Of a DNA stretch of 64,000 nucleotides, positions 17,865 to 26,234 are shown piece by piece. Where the stretch lies: contig JACJYR010000001.1 in the NCBI GenBank assembly GCA_020636005.1, positions 1,622,001 to 1,686,000 of the forward strand, written 5' to 3'. The notes beneath the pieces are model-generated. The model ran no database searches. It worked only from the letters and a program-made list of their open reading frames with translations, and was not told where the DNA came from. Position numbers and translations under genes: made by a program. This DNA comes from Lewinellaceae bacterium (GTDB lineage: Bacteria; Bacteroidota; Bacteroidia; Chitinophagales; Saprospiraceae). The stretch's first letter is position 1. Each line of letters starts with the position of its first letter.

Positions 17865-18929
17865 ATGGCAACAGAGAATGCAAATAAAATCAAGCGCTTG
17901 GAACTGGAAAACTTCACCTGCTTCTCGAAAGCGGAGTTTGATTTTTCGCCAGCCATCAACGTGTTTATCGGGGAGAATGGGACGGGGAAAACGCATTTGT
18001 TGAAGGTGTTGTACACCTTAAAAATGTTGTTAAATGGAAACTTTGCCTTCCCTTTTGAGAATCAAGATGAAGGTGATGTTGAATTTGAAGCGTTTGTAGA
18101 AAGTGAACTTGAAAATGCGTTCAAAGTCACCAGCTTAGACCAATTGATCAGGCAAAATAAAGTCAATAATAGTTTCAAAATAAAGAAAGCAAAATGGGAA
18201 AGGCCTGATACATCAAAGATATTTTCATCCCTCGGGTTCAGATTAAACGAGCATTTATTTATACCACCTCAAGAAATGCTCTCATGGCAACAAAACTTCA
18301 TTGGCAATAACTTAAATCGTGAAAGCGGCTTCGACAAAACTTGGTTCGATTTGGCTATCGCCCTCGATCGAGGCATTTTAAAAGGCGACGCCTACGCCGA
18401 AGCCAAACAACTCGTCTCCCTCCTCGAAGAAGCCATTTCCGCCGAAGTCATCAGAAAGGACAAAAAATTCTACTTCCGTTTCCACAACAACGGCCAATCC
18501 GAGCAGGAGGCATCCGTCGTCGCACAGGGCATCAACAAGCTCGGCCAGATCATTTACCTCATCCTAAATGGCTCAATTGATAGAGACACCATCCTCTTCT
18601 GGGACGAACCCGAAACCGGCCTCAATCCAAAATACATCACCATCGTCACCAAATTCCTGCTGACGCTGGCCAATGCTGGCTGCCAGATTTTTGTCTCTAC
18701 GCACGATTATTTGTTGACGCACCAGTTATCGCTATTTGCTGAAAATAGGGATATAGAAGAAAATGTGCCGCCCATGCGGTTCTTTGCCCTCAGAAAAGGA
18801 GAAAACGATACCGAAGTGGAGGCTGCCGACACCGTAGCGGAAATTCAAAACAATGCCATCTTGGACGAGTATGCCGCATACCATGAACTCCAAATGGACA
18901 TTGCCAGTAAACGCTTCCAAACTACTTAA
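17865..18929 (+). CDS. AAA-family ATPase (ABC/OLD-type, AAA_15/21-like)
   Basis: A 354-residue ATPase. RLELENFTCFSKAEFDF leads into a Walker A motif GENGTGKT at residues 36-43. The Walker B WDEPETGLNP has its Asp-Glu at about 247-248, and FVSTHDYLL supplies the H-loop. This is the RecF/OLD-like arrangement seen in many phage-defence and DNA-repair ATPases. A nuclease-like gene follows after three bases, so the two are surely co-translated and probably form one complex. Codons in the first third are AT-richer than in flanking genes, suggesting transfer. A role in defence is inference; a repair role is possible. Confidence 0.85.
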   Translation: MATENANKIKRLELENFTCFSKAEFDFSPAINVFIGENGTGKTHLLKVLYTLKMLLNGNFAFPFENQDEGDVEFEAFVESELENAFKVTSLDQLIRQNKVNNSFKIKKAKWERPDTSKIFSSLGFRLNEHLFIPPQEMLSWQQNFIGNNLNRESGFDKTWFDLAIALDRGILKGDAYAEAKQLVSLLEEAISAEVIRKDKKFYFRFHNNGQSEQEASVVAQGINKLGQIIYLILNGSIDRDTILFWDEPETGLNPKYITIVTKFLLTLANAGCQIFVSTHDYLLTHQLSLFAENRDIEENVPPMRFFALRKGENDTEVEAADTVAEIQNNAILDEYAAYHELQMDIASKRFQTT

Positions 18930-18932
18930 GAC

Positions 18933-19508
18933 GTGGAGCCATTTAAAGACGTTAGTTCCGGGCTGCAATTTGTATTCAGTGATAGTTGGTCTGATGTTAT
19001 TCAGTTCGATGAACACCCAGATGTAATAAAACATGCAAATGGGCTAAGTTGCATTGACTTTGCCGGAGTATTTTCAGGCAAAAAACTTGTTTTGATTGAG
19101 GCCAAAAATTTTAAGAACAGACCCTCTCATCAACATCATTCAATAATTGAAAGACTGGGCTCTAAAGGTGTTAGCCCCTTAGCTGATGAGATAGCGGTAA
19201 ATATGAAAGATTTTGTTGTGTTTGTGACTTATTTGGTACAAAAGGCCAAGACAGAAAATGGCGTATTTTGGGATCAAATGAAAGCAAATCTCTTTGAGAA
19301 GGATATTACCTGTGTGCTTTGGTTAGAAACAGATTTGGTCTATGATGGTATGCCGCGAGGAAGAGTTTTGGCTGCACGAGCAACAACTGAGGATAACCTT
19401 AAAAGGAAACTTAAATGGCTCACCGAAAAAGGGAATGTGTTTATAGCAAGCCAATCTGGGCCTGAATCCTTTATTGACAATTTACACGTTTCTTTTTTGA
19501 AAAGTTGA
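18933..19508 (+). CDS. PD-(D/E)XK-like nuclease partner of the AAA ATPase
   Basis: A 191-residue protein starting with GTG three bases after the ATPase stop. CIDFAGVFSGKKLVLIEAKNF (Asp42, Glu56, Lys58, with hydrophobic strands between) fits the D..ExK core of PD-(D/E)XK nucleases, and Glu27 could be the upstream acidic residue. The rest is a mixed alpha/beta protein ending in a helical segment (NLKRKLKWLTEKG). I do not recognise a named family. The base composition is AT-rich compared with genes further downstream. The pair looks like an ATPase-controlled nuclease, by analogy with known two-gene defence systems. Confidence 0.62.
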   Translation: MEPFKDVSSGLQFVFSDSWSDVIQFDEHPDVIKHANGLSCIDFAGVFSGKKLVLIEAKNFKNRPSHQHHSIIERLGSKGVSPLADEIAVNMKDFVVFVTYLVQKAKTENGVFWDQMKANLFEKDITCVLWLETDLVYDGMPRGRVLAARATTEDNLKRKLKWLTEKGNVFIASQSGPESFIDNLHVSFLKS

Positions 19509-19574
19509 AGGTTGGTTTTCCGAGAAAAAAATCCCTACATTCAGCCGATCTTTTTCATCTAAACGAAGACCAAC

Positions 19575-20669
19575 ATGACAGAACAAGCCAAACGCCTTCA
19601 GTCCCTCGACGTCTTTCGGGGCCTCACCATCGCCCTGATGATCCTCGTCAACTGCCCCGGTAACGGGGACACCACCTACCGGGCACTCCTCCACGCCGCC
19701 TGGCACGGCAACACCCCCACGGACGAGGTCTTCCCTTTCTTCCTCTTCATCGTCGGCATTGCCATCACCTTCTCGCTCACCCGGCGCAAGGAGGCGGGCG
19801 AAAATGTTTACAAAAAAATCCTCATCCGCACCCTCTGGATAGTCGGCATCGGCATCTTTCTCAACGGTGCGCCCGAGTTCAACCTGGCCTCCTGGCGCAT
19901 CCCCGGCGTGCTCACCCGCATCGGCGTGGTGTACGGCCTCACGTCCTTTATTTTTATGAAAACCAGCACCCGGCAGCAATTCTGGATAGCCATCGGCTGC
20001 CTGCTCAGCTACTGGGCGCTTATGACGCTCGTGCCTGTGCCCGGCCTGGGCTACGCCACCCTCGAAGAAGGAAAAGACCTCGGCGCCTGGCTCGACCGGT
20101 TGCTCCTCGGCGGCCACCTCTACGGGCAAACCGTCATCTACGACCCCGAAAGCATCCTCGGCACCATCCCCTCCGTTGCCACCTGCCTGGCGGGCGTGCT
20201 AACGGGCACCTGGGTGCGCCGCAAAATGGAAGACGGTGAAAAATGGACGGCCATGTTCGCCATAGGCTTCCTGCTCCTGCTCCTGGGCTGGTTGTGGGGC
20301 GAAGTTTTTCCTATCAACAAAAAACTCTGGACGAGCAGCTACGTGCTGTACCACTCCGGCCTGGCCCTGCTCACCCTCTCCACCGTGTGGTGGCTGGTGG
20401 ATGCGAAAGGCTACAAAGGTTGGATCACCCCATTCATCTGGTTTGGCATGAACCCGCTGGCCATCTACATCTGCCACGAGGTGATCGCCATTGTCCTCTA
20501 TTCCATCCCTGTCGGCGACACCTCGGCCTACCATTGGATTTACGAAAACGTCTTCCACACCTGGCTCGGGCCTTACAATGCCTCGCTGGCCTTTGCTATC
20601 ACGATGGTGCTTATCAATTTGGTGATAGCCTACGTGTTGTACAAGAGGAAAATCTTTATCAAGGTATAA
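19575..20669 (+). CDS. DUF5009 / HGSNAT-like membrane acyltransferase
   Basis: A 364-residue integral membrane protein with about ten helices. RLQSLDVFRGLTIALMILVN at the N-terminus and WHGNTPTDEVFPFFLFIVG are the signature of the heparan-alpha-glucosaminide N-acetyltransferase-like / DUF5009 family. LTRIGVVYGLTSF, the WGEVFPINKKLWTSSYVL segment and GMNPLAIYICHE also match. Members are thought to transfer acetyl groups from cytoplasmic acetyl-CoA across the membrane to a sugar amine. It stands alone with a terminator-like hairpin 10 bases after the stop. Confidence 0.9.
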   Translation: MTEQAKRLQSLDVFRGLTIALMILVNCPGNGDTTYRALLHAAWHGNTPTDEVFPFFLFIVGIAITFSLTRRKEAGENVYKKILIRTLWIVGIGIFLNGAPEFNLASWRIPGVLTRIGVVYGLTSFIFMKTSTRQQFWIAIGCLLSYWALMTLVPVPGLGYATLEEGKDLGAWLDRLLLGGHLYGQTVIYDPESILGTIPSVATCLAGVLTGTWVRRKMEDGEKWTAMFAIGFLLLLLGWLWGEVFPINKKLWTSSYVLYHSGLALLTLSTVWWLVDAKGYKGWITPFIWFGMNPLAIYICHEVIAIVLYSIPVGDTSAYHWIYENVFHTWLGPYNASLAFAITMVLINLVIAYVLYKRKIFIKV

Positions 20670-20678
20670 ACAAGAACA

Positions 20679-20702
20679 GGAGGCCGCTACAAAACGGCCT
20701 CC
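20679..20702 (+). terminator. hairpin after the DUF5009 gene
   Basis: GGAGGCCG (20679-20686) and CGGCCTCC (20695-20702) form an 8-bp stem with an eight-base loop, 10 bases after the stop codon. There is no strong T-run, so termination efficiency is unclear. Confidence 0.5.
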
Positions 20703-20797
20703 CGCCAAAAACGTCTGCAATGTGAATAAGGGTCGCTTTATAGCCTTTAGCTTGGAACCCACAACTAATAAGCTAATAGCTAATGGCTAAAAGCTAC

Positions 20798-21250
20798 TCA
20801 CGCCACATACACGTCCTGCCGCTTCGTCTCTGTGCCAGGCAGTTTGGGCAGCGCCACCACCAGCACACCGTCGGTATAATTGGCGCTGATATTGGCGGTG
20901 TCCACTTTTTCGTTCAGCACGAAGCTGCGTTCAAAGCCATCCTCCGGGCGGTATTCCTGCCTGCGCCAATTGGGGTTGGCGGCGGCGAGGTCGCTTTCCT
21001 GTCGGCGGGTGGCAATGGTCAGCACATCGTCCTTCAGGTTGATGTTGAAATCGCTTTTGGCGAGGCCGGGCGCATAGACGTACAGCTCATATTTGTCGTC
21101 AGCCTCCAGCACGTTCACGGGCGGGAAGTAGCCCCTTGAACGTGGGTGCCGGGCCATCTGGCCGCCGAAGTGGCGCCCAAAATGGCCGCCGTGCATGAAT
21201 TTTTCTTTGTCCATGCCCCAATGCGGGTGAAATGATTTTCTGTAGCACAT
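20798..21250 (-). CDS. Hsp20/alpha-crystallin family small heat-shock protein
   Basis: A 150-residue chaperone. After a His/Gly-rich N-terminal arm, the alpha-crystallin domain starts near residue 45 (PPVNVLEADDKYELYVYAPG) and carries FERSFVLNEKVD and the conserved ANYTDGVLVVALPK. Such proteins hold unfolded polypeptides without ATP. It is the last gene of a minus-strand array (sigma factor, two small membrane proteins, Hsp20), separated from the previous gene by a gap with an inverted repeat. Stress control by the sigma factor is an inference from the order. Confidence 0.92.
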   Translation of the reverse strand: MCYRKSFHPHWGMDKEKFMHGGHFGRHFGGQMARHPRSRGYFPPVNVLEADDKYELYVYAPGLAKSDFNINLKDDVLTIATRRQESDLAAANPNWRRQEYRPEDGFERSFVLNEKVDTANISANYTDGVLVVALPKLPGTETKRQDVYVA

Positions 21251-21289
21251 GATTTGATATTTTTTGAAATGATGAAAAAAGAAAGCGGT

Positions 21290-21420
21290 CAGCAGTGGTT
21301 TGAAATCGTTTGACAGGGTTTGATGTCGTTAGAAGTTGTATTCGTGGCAGTAAATCCGACAGTGCAACAAATCCTAACCTTTTCAAACTTTCAAACTGTT
21401 TCAAACTATCACTGCTGCTG
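21290..21420. repeat. imperfect inverted repeat of TTTGA-type units
   Basis: CAGCAGTGGTTTGAAA with TTTGA-rich continuation (21290-21325) is mirrored by CAAACTGTTTCAAAC..CACTGCTGCTG (21382-21420). It fills the gap between the 96-residue membrane protein gene and Hsp20. It resembles the tandem-unit hairpins at other junctions. Confidence 0.6.
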
Positions 21421-21474
21421 AAAGGATCGGGTGATTTTTCCAGCCTGCCGCTTTTGGTTGTTTTGATGAAATAA

Positions 21475-21765
21475 TCAGCCCACCTGAATGGTGCGGTTGA
21501 CGGTCAGCCATTCAAATGGCTTGTCGTTTTCGTGGAACAAAGGCTCGGCTCCAAACCGACGCCACGACGGGTCGAGGCTTTGGCGGTAGCCGCTCTGATA
21601 GTGTTCGTAGCGGTCTTCCAGCATGGCGTGCCGGATGCCCTTGGCGATGAAGTAAAATGCCATGACGGGGATGGCAAACAACAGGGCGAAGAGCAAAACC
21701 TTCGCAACGAACATGACAATGGCAAGGCCCACGATGAGGCCCAATAACATTTTTACGGGTCGCAT
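21475..21765 (-). CDS. small membrane protein of unknown function
   Basis: A 96-residue protein with a hydrophobic stretch from about 5 to 42 (two membrane helices: IVGLAIVMFVAKVLLFALLF, and AIPVMAFYFIAKG) and a charged C-terminal half rich in Tyr, His and Arg. No family is recognised. It lies between another small membrane protein and Hsp20 in an array headed by an ECF sigma factor. A role in envelope stress or sigma factor control is possible but not shown. Confidence 0.65.
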   Translation of the reverse strand: MRPVKMLLGLIVGLAIVMFVAKVLLFALLFAIPVMAFYFIAKGIRHAMLEDRYEHYQSGYRQSLDPSWRRFGAEPLFHENDKPFEWLTVNRTIQVG

Positions 21766-21895
21766 GACTTTGTTTTTTAAAAAGTGAAGAAATGTGGGGC
21801 GGTTGTTCCGTGTGATTTCACCGCCGTATATTCAGGAAGACGGATGGGTTGGATTTTTACTTTAATTGGATTGATATTTTTTAAAAAAAACTAAA

Positions 21896-21974
21896 GGAGG
21901 GCGGAATTTATTCCGCTTTGATAAACGGTGGCGGAATGAACTGCTAAGTGGCGGCGGAATGAATTCCGCCCTCC
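21896..21974. repeat. inverted repeat with GGAGGGCGGAAT ends
   Basis: GGAGGGCGGAAT at 21896-21907 is mirrored exactly at 21963-21974, with further ATTCCGC/GCGGAAT copies inside. It ends just before the stop codon of the 114-residue membrane protein gene (minus strand). Confidence 0.65.
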
Positions 21975-21976
21975 AC

Positions 21977-22321
21977 TCATTTCCGGCCGCAGCGTTCCCG
22001 CCATTTTGCTTTGAACTCGGCCTTTTCCTCCTCGCTCATGTTCATCCATTTCTCCCGCCATTGCTTCCTGCGGTTGAAGGCAGGCCCGCCCCCGCCCGGC
22101 CTCCCGAAACGGAAGCCGCCGAACAAGATGCGGGACAAGGCCAGCAAGCCCACCGCCTGCCAAAAGTTCAACGGCGACACATTGGCCACCTTCGGCAAAA
22201 TGGCGTTCCACAACAACATGACGACGCCCCCGAACAGCAGCACGCCAGCCGCTATCATGCAGGCGGCGAAAAACCCTTTCATGATCCAGGATTTCTTGTG
22301 GTTGGATGGATGGTTGAACAT
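21977..22321 (-). CDS. small membrane protein, sigma-factor neighbour
   Basis: A 114-residue protein. A hydrophobic helix at about residues 14-38 (GFFAACMIAAGVLLFGGVVM) and a second at about 54-68 are followed by a glycine-rich stretch (FGRPGGGG) and a basic helical tail (KWMNMSEEEKAEFKAKWRERC). Small proteins like this often follow ECF sigma genes in Bacteroidota; an anti-sigma role is possible but no zinc-binding ASD motif is seen. A second ATG 39 bases further in (22282) is an alternative start. A TCAACCCTA hairpin separates it from the sigma gene. Confidence 0.68.
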   Translation of the reverse strand: MFNHPSNHKKSWIMKGFFAACMIAAGVLLFGGVVMLLWNAILPKVANVSPLNFWQAVGLLALSRILFGGFRFGRPGGGGPAFNRRKQWREKWMNMSEEEKAEFKAKWRERCGRK

Positions 22322-22332
22322 GACTTTTATAT

Positions 22333-22416
22333 GGTTGATGGAGTTGACGAGGTTGATGGGGTTGATAACAGGGCTAAATCAACCCTATCAACCCTATCAA
22401 CCCTATCAACCCTATT
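22333..22416. repeat. inverted repeat with exact TCAACCCTA 9-mer array
   Basis: On the plus strand, degenerate GGTTGATGG/GAGTTGACG units at 22333-22374 are followed by four exact 9-bp copies of TCAACCCTA (22379-22415). Together they fold as a long hairpin between the sigma gene and the next gene of the same minus-strand array. The copy-number-variable array is highly regular. Confidence 0.75.
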
Positions 22417-22417
22417 T

Positions 22418-22999
22418 TCAATAGGCTAAGAATTCGTCGTACAATGTCTGCAAGCGCTTGCGCAAGTGCTGCACCGCATATCTTTTTCGGGAAATCAGAG
22501 TCTTGATGTTTTCGCCGGTGCGGTCGGCAATTTCCTGGAAGGTCTGGTCTTCCAGTTCGTTCCAGATGAAGACCTGGCGCTGGGCTTCCGGCAGTTCTTC
22601 CAGGGCCGTGAACAGCTCTTCCCAGAAAACCTGGCGCAGGTTCTCCGTTTCCGGCGTGTCGAGGTCGGCCATCAGGATTTCCCTGAAACTGGTGTCTCCG
22701 TCCTCGTCCTCGTAGGCGAAATCTTCGAGCAGGGCCGGTTTTTGTTTGCGGTAGCTGTCCGTCACCTTGTTGCGGGCCACCTGGAAGAGCCAGCCGCTGA
22801 GTTGCTCGATAGGCTCGGTGTCCACCACCCGGCTGAGTTGGTACCAGACCTCCTGCAAAATATCCTCCGCCTCGTCATTGCTCTTTACCCGGCCCCGGAT
22901 GAAGCCGAAGAGCCGCTTGCCGTACTCCCGCACGACGCCGGTGATATTTTGTTTTCGTTGTTCCGCCATGGATGCAGGTGCTGGCATGGTGTCCTTCAT
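22418..22999 (-). CDS. RNA polymerase sigma factor, ECF type
   Basis: A 193-residue sigma-70 family factor. Region 2 carries NDEAEDILQEVWYQLSR and LSGWLFQVARNKVTDSYRK; region 4 carries LPEAQRQVFIWNELEDQTF and GENIKTLISRKRYAVQHLRKR. The linker has an acidic stretch (YEDEDGDTSF). It heads a minus-strand array of two small membrane proteins and Hsp20. Internal ATG codons shortly after the first could be used instead. It is divergent from aat. Confidence 0.92.
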   Translation of the reverse strand: MKDTMPAPASMAEQRKQNITGVVREYGKRLFGFIRGRVKSNDEAEDILQEVWYQLSRVVDTEPIEQLSGWLFQVARNKVTDSYRKQKPALLEDFAYEDEDGDTSFREILMADLDTPETENLRQVFWEELFTALEELPEAQRQVFIWNELEDQTFQEIADRTGENIKTLISRKRYAVQHLRKRLQTLYDEFLAY

Positions 23000-23104
23000 T
23001 TCGGGGGAAGACGGACAGCGGGCAATAATACTTTAAAGGTGGGCGGTTTTTTTCAAAAAATCTCCGTTGAGGGCAGGAGGTTTTATTTTCCTGTGATCCC
23101 TGGC

Positions 23105-23112
23105 TACTTTTG
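23105..23112 (+). promoter_or_regulatory. TAnnTTTG promoter -7 element before aat
   Basis: TACTTTTG, 26 bases before the aat start codon. No convincing -33 partner. Confidence 0.4.
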
Positions 23113-23138
23113 GCCCAAATAAAATAGCTTATTTTAAA

Positions 23139-23840
23139 ATGCCCGTATTCTGGCTTCCCACAGGCACCCCGTTTTTCCCCAACCCGGAACTCGCCAACAG
23201 CGACGGCATCCTGGCCGTCGGGGGCGATCTGTCGCCGGAGCGGCTGCTGCTGGCCTACCGGGCAGGTATTTTCCCCTGGTTCAACCCTGGCGACCAAATA
23301 CTTTGGTGGTCGCCCGACCCCCGTTTTGTGCTGTTCCCCAAAAAGCTGAAAGTATCGAAGAGCATGAGACCGTATTTCAACCAGAAAAAATTCACGGTGA
23401 CCTACGATCAGCATTTTGAGGAGGTAATGCGCCAATGCCAGGCACCGAGGGAGGGCCAGCCCTTTGGCACCTGGATCACGGAAGAAATGATCAGGGCGTA
23501 TGTCAAATTGTATGAAAAAGGCTATTGCCACTCGGTGGAAGTTTGGCAGGATAGTGAAATGGTGGGTGGGCTTTATGGCCTTTCATTGGGCAAGGTTTAT
23601 TTTGGTGAAAGCATGTTTTCCAATCTGCCCAATGCTTCGAAGTTTGGCTTTATTTCTTTGGTGAAAAAACTGCAATCGCTGGGTTTTTGGCTCATTGACT
23701 GCCAGCAGGAAACGAAGCACCTGGAGAGTTTAGGAGCTGAAGCCATCCCCCGCAAGGATTTTTTGGGCATTTTGAAAAAAAACGAGACCGAGGAAACCTT
23801 CAGGGGCGACTGGCAAAAGTTATTCAACATCCCGCCCTGA
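23139..23840 (+). CDS. aat: leucyl/phenylalanyl-tRNA--protein transferase
   Basis: A 233-residue enzyme that attaches Leu or Phe from aminoacyl-tRNA to the N-terminus of proteins starting with Lys or Arg, marking them for ClpAP degradation (N-degron pathway). The whole-length match is clear: FPNPELANSDGILAVGGDLS, then AYRAGIFPWF, ILWWSPDPRFVL, GLYGLSLGKVYFGESMFS and LIDCQQETKHLESLGAE. The length is typical. It is a single gene with a promoter-like element upstream. Confidence 0.96.
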   Translation: MPVFWLPTGTPFFPNPELANSDGILAVGGDLSPERLLLAYRAGIFPWFNPGDQILWWSPDPRFVLFPKKLKVSKSMRPYFNQKKFTVTYDQHFEEVMRQCQAPREGQPFGTWITEEMIRAYVKLYEKGYCHSVEVWQDSEMVGGLYGLSLGKVYFGESMFSNLPNASKFGFISLVKKLQSLGFWLIDCQQETKHLESLGAEAIPRKDFLGILKKNETEETFRGDWQKLFNIPP

Positions 23841-24001
23841 TCCGAAATTTATTTTTGCGCTTCGCCAAAAACCAGAAACATCGTTCCCCGCCCATTTGCA
23901 ATTGCCGAACATAAAAAAGCTGCTTACGGTATTGCTAACTTTCTGATTTTCAGCTATTAAAAAACAAATCACCACATTGTCAAAAAAAGTAAAATCCCCT
24001 T

Positions 24002-24031
24002 TTTGAAAAAAAGCCGGATTAGCTACCTTTG
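24002..24031 (+). promoter_or_regulatory. promoter of the atp operon (TTTG, 18 nt, TACCTTTG)
   Basis: TTTG at 24002-24005 and TACCTTTG at 24024-24031 fit the Bacteroidota two-element promoter with an 18-nt spacer, slightly shorter than the typical 19-20. It lies 47 bases before the atpB start. Confidence 0.55.
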
Positions 24032-24077
24032 CGCGGCTTTTAAAAAAAGGCCCTGATTTCCATAAAAAGTATTTCAG

Positions 24078-25316
24078 ATGCGTAGATATATACTGGGTTT
24101 TGTTTGCCTTCTCTGTTTTTCCATTTTTTCGATAGCCCAAGAGCACGGTCATGAACAACCAACAGCAGAGCCGCACGGCGACAGCGGCTGTGGCGAACCT
24201 GAGCACGGGGAATTCAACCCCGGCGAGACGGCCTTTCACCACATCTCCGATCAGAATATCTACAGCATCGGCCCTTTCCACCTGCCACTCCCTTGTTTCC
24301 TCTATGCACCTGACAAAGGCTGGTCGGTTTTTTCTTCCGGCAGATTCCACGCTGATGCCCACGGAAACGGGCACATGGCGGTTGATGGGTACGTTTTGGT
24401 GGAGGGCATGGTCAGGCGCATCATGGATGCAGGTTTCCCTGCTGCCGAAGTAGAAGTTGGGCACCACCCCTATTTGCAGAAAGCAAAAGGTGCTGATGGC
24501 AAGGAAAAAGAAATACCCTTTGTCTGCTACAACAGCCAGCTATATCAAACTGAAGCCAAGAGCACGGCAGATGGTGGCCTCTTCGGCGGCGGCATCACTT
24601 CTTTCTACGATTTCTCCATTACCAAAAATGTAGTATCCATGATGCTCATCCTGGCCTTGTTTGCCTGGATGTTCATCTCTATCGCCAACGCCTACAAGAA
24701 AAGGGACGGCATGGCCCCCAAAGGCGTCCAGTCCTTTATAGAGCCCATTTTCCTGTTTATACAAGATGAAGTGGCCAAGCCTTTTCTCGGCCACATGTGG
24801 GAGAAATACCTGCCGTTCCTGATGTCGCTGTTTTTCTTCATCCTTGGGCTGAACCTTTTTGGCCAAATTCCTTTCCTTGGCGGCAGCAACGTGACGGGCA
24901 ACCTGGCCATCACCATGGTGCTGGCCATCATCACCTTTTTGGTGGTCAATTTCAACGGCAATAAGCATTATTGGGAGCATATCCTTTGGATGCCCGGCGT
25001 ACCAGCCTGGGTGAAAACAATTTTGACCCCGGTGGAAATCCTGGGCGTGTTTATCAAGCCATTGACACTGATGCTCCGTCTTTTCGCCAACATCACCGCC
25101 GGCCACATGGTGGTGGTGATTTTCGTGGGCTTGATTTTCCTTTTTGGCAAGTCGGGCGAAAATGCCGGTGCCAGCTACGGCACAGCAGTCGGTTCCACGC
25201 TGTTGACCCTGTTCATGATGTCCATCGAATTACTGGTGGCATTCATCCAGGCGTTTGTGTTTACCATCCTCACGGCCTCCTACATCGGGGCAGCCACCGA
25301 GGAGGCGCACCATTGA
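24078..25316 (+). CDS. atpB: F0F1 ATP synthase subunit a
   Basis: A 412-residue subunit a of the F0 sector. A signal-like N-terminus and a His-rich periplasmic extension of about 190 residues precede the membrane helices, as in other Bacteroidota. The catalytic channel motif LRLFANITAGHMVV carries the essential Arg, and LLVAFIQAFVFTILTASY is the conserved last helix. It forms the half-channels for ion flow against the c-ring. It opens the operon atpB-E-F-H-A-G, with a promoter upstream. A gap of 94 bases to atpE contains a CGTTAATCG/TTCATCC-type repeat arm. Confidence 0.95.
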   Translation: MRRYILGFVCLLCFSIFSIAQEHGHEQPTAEPHGDSGCGEPEHGEFNPGETAFHHISDQNIYSIGPFHLPLPCFLYAPDKGWSVFSSGRFHADAHGNGHMAVDGYVLVEGMVRRIMDAGFPAAEVEVGHHPYLQKAKGADGKEKEIPFVCYNSQLYQTEAKSTADGGLFGGGITSFYDFSITKNVVSMMLILALFAWMFISIANAYKKRDGMAPKGVQSFIEPIFLFIQDEVAKPFLGHMWEKYLPFLMSLFFFILGLNLFGQIPFLGGSNVTGNLAITMVLAIITFLVVNFNGNKHYWEHILWMPGVPAWVKTILTPVEILGVFIKPLTLMLRLFANITAGHMVVVIFVGLIFLFGKSGENAGASYGTAVGSTLLTLFMMSIELLVAFIQAFVFTILTASYIGAATEEAHH

Positions 25317-25410
25317 TAATTATTGTTTGGTGAAACGGGCAACCTTTCATCATTCGTTAATCGTCCCGGATTCAGTTCGGGATTTATAGTTCATCCTTAA
25401 TATCAAAACT

Positions 25411-25623
25411 ATGTTTGGTTCAATTACCGCTATCGGAATGGGCTTGGCAGTCATCGGCGCCGGCATCGGCATCGGCCAGATTGGTGGCAAGGCAATGGAA
25501 GCCATTGCCCGCCAGCCAGAAGCTGTGGGTGACATCCGTGCAAACATGATCCTCATGGCTGCCCTTGTAGAGGGCGCTGCACTGATTGCCATCGTTGTTG
25601 CTTTCTTGAGCAACGCAGCGTAA
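25411..25623 (+). CDS. atpE: ATP synthase subunit c
   Basis: A 70-residue two-helix proteolipid. The Gly-rich first helix (GLAVIGAGIGIGQIGGKAMEA), the ARQPEA polar loop and a second helix with the ion-carrying Glu in AALVEGAAL are all present. The residue after this Glu is Gly rather than Ser/Thr, so a proton-coupled ring is more likely than a sodium one, though a Gln in helix 1 is present. A hairpin with T-run follows directly downstream and may act as a partial terminator. Confidence 0.95.
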   Translation: MFGSITAIGMGLAVIGAGIGIGQIGGKAMEAIARQPEAVGDIRANMILMAALVEGAALIAIVVAFLSNAA

Positions 25624-25640
25624 GCTTATTCCTACAAGAA

Positions 25641-25681
25641 AAAAACAGGCTACGGGACGGTTGGTCGCCGGGCCTGTTTTT
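25641..25681 (+). terminator. hairpin with T-run inside the atp operon
   Basis: AAAAACAGGC (25641-25650) and GCCTGTTTTT (25672-25681) form a 10-bp stem ending in T residues, between atpE and atpF. As the operon continues, it may attenuate transcription and help make subunit c the most abundant product. Confidence 0.65.
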
Positions 25682-25721
25682 CCCAAACAGTATTCAATCA
25701 TTTGTAAATCAACCTTATACC

Positions 25722-26234
25722 ATGATATTCCTCGCTGAATTTTCCGTCATACGCCCTGATTTCGGCCTGCTCTTCTGGACGACCGTCATTTTTCTCCTGT
25801 TTTGGTTTATCATCGGAAAGTTTGCTTTCCGGCCCATTGCAGAAGCGCTGAAAAAGCGGGAGTCGGACATTCAAAACGCCCTGGACGAAGCCAAAAGGGT
25901 GCGCCAGGAAATGGCCAACCTCAAAGCCGAAAATGAAGAACTGCTGGCACAGGCCCGGGAAGAGCGTGCGAAGATCCTGAAAGAAGCCAAAGATGCCGGC
26001 AACAACCTCGTGGAAGAGGCAAAGAACAAAGCCAAGGTTGAGGCCCAAAAAATAGTGGCCAACGCCAAAGAACAAATCGAACACCAGAAAATGGCTGCGA
26101 TTGTTGACCTGAAGAACCAGGTCGGCGCTATCTCCCTCGAAATAGCCGAAAAGGTAATCCGCAAAGAACTCAAAGGCGACGCAGCCCAGGAGTCTTACGT
26201 GAACGGCCTTGTAAAAGATATTAAGCTTAATTAA
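25722..26234 (+). CDS. atpF: ATP synthase subunit b
   Basis: A 170-residue b subunit. One membrane helix (FGLLFWTTVIFLLFWFIIG, residues about 14-32) is followed by a long charged helix (KFAFRPIAEALKKRESDIQ to the end), the peripheral stalk that holds F1 against F0. Length is typical. The 77-base gap to atpH is filled with an inverted repeat of ATGGTGAATGG-type units. Confidence 0.95.
   Translation: MIFLAEFSVIRPDFGLLFWTTVIFLLFWFIIGKFAFRPIAEALKKRESDIQNALDEAKRVRQEMANLKAENEELLAQAREERAKILKEAKDAGNNLVEEAKNKAKVEAQKIVANAKEQIEHQKMAAIVDLKNQVGAISLEIAEKVIRKELKGDAAQESYVNGLVKDIKLN

Noticed and set aside
17865..18929. AAA ATPase as the motor of the tail locus
   Set aside because: It is 12 kb away across the atp operon, on the other strand, and of the OLD/ABC type rather than the AAA+ type used in eCIS.
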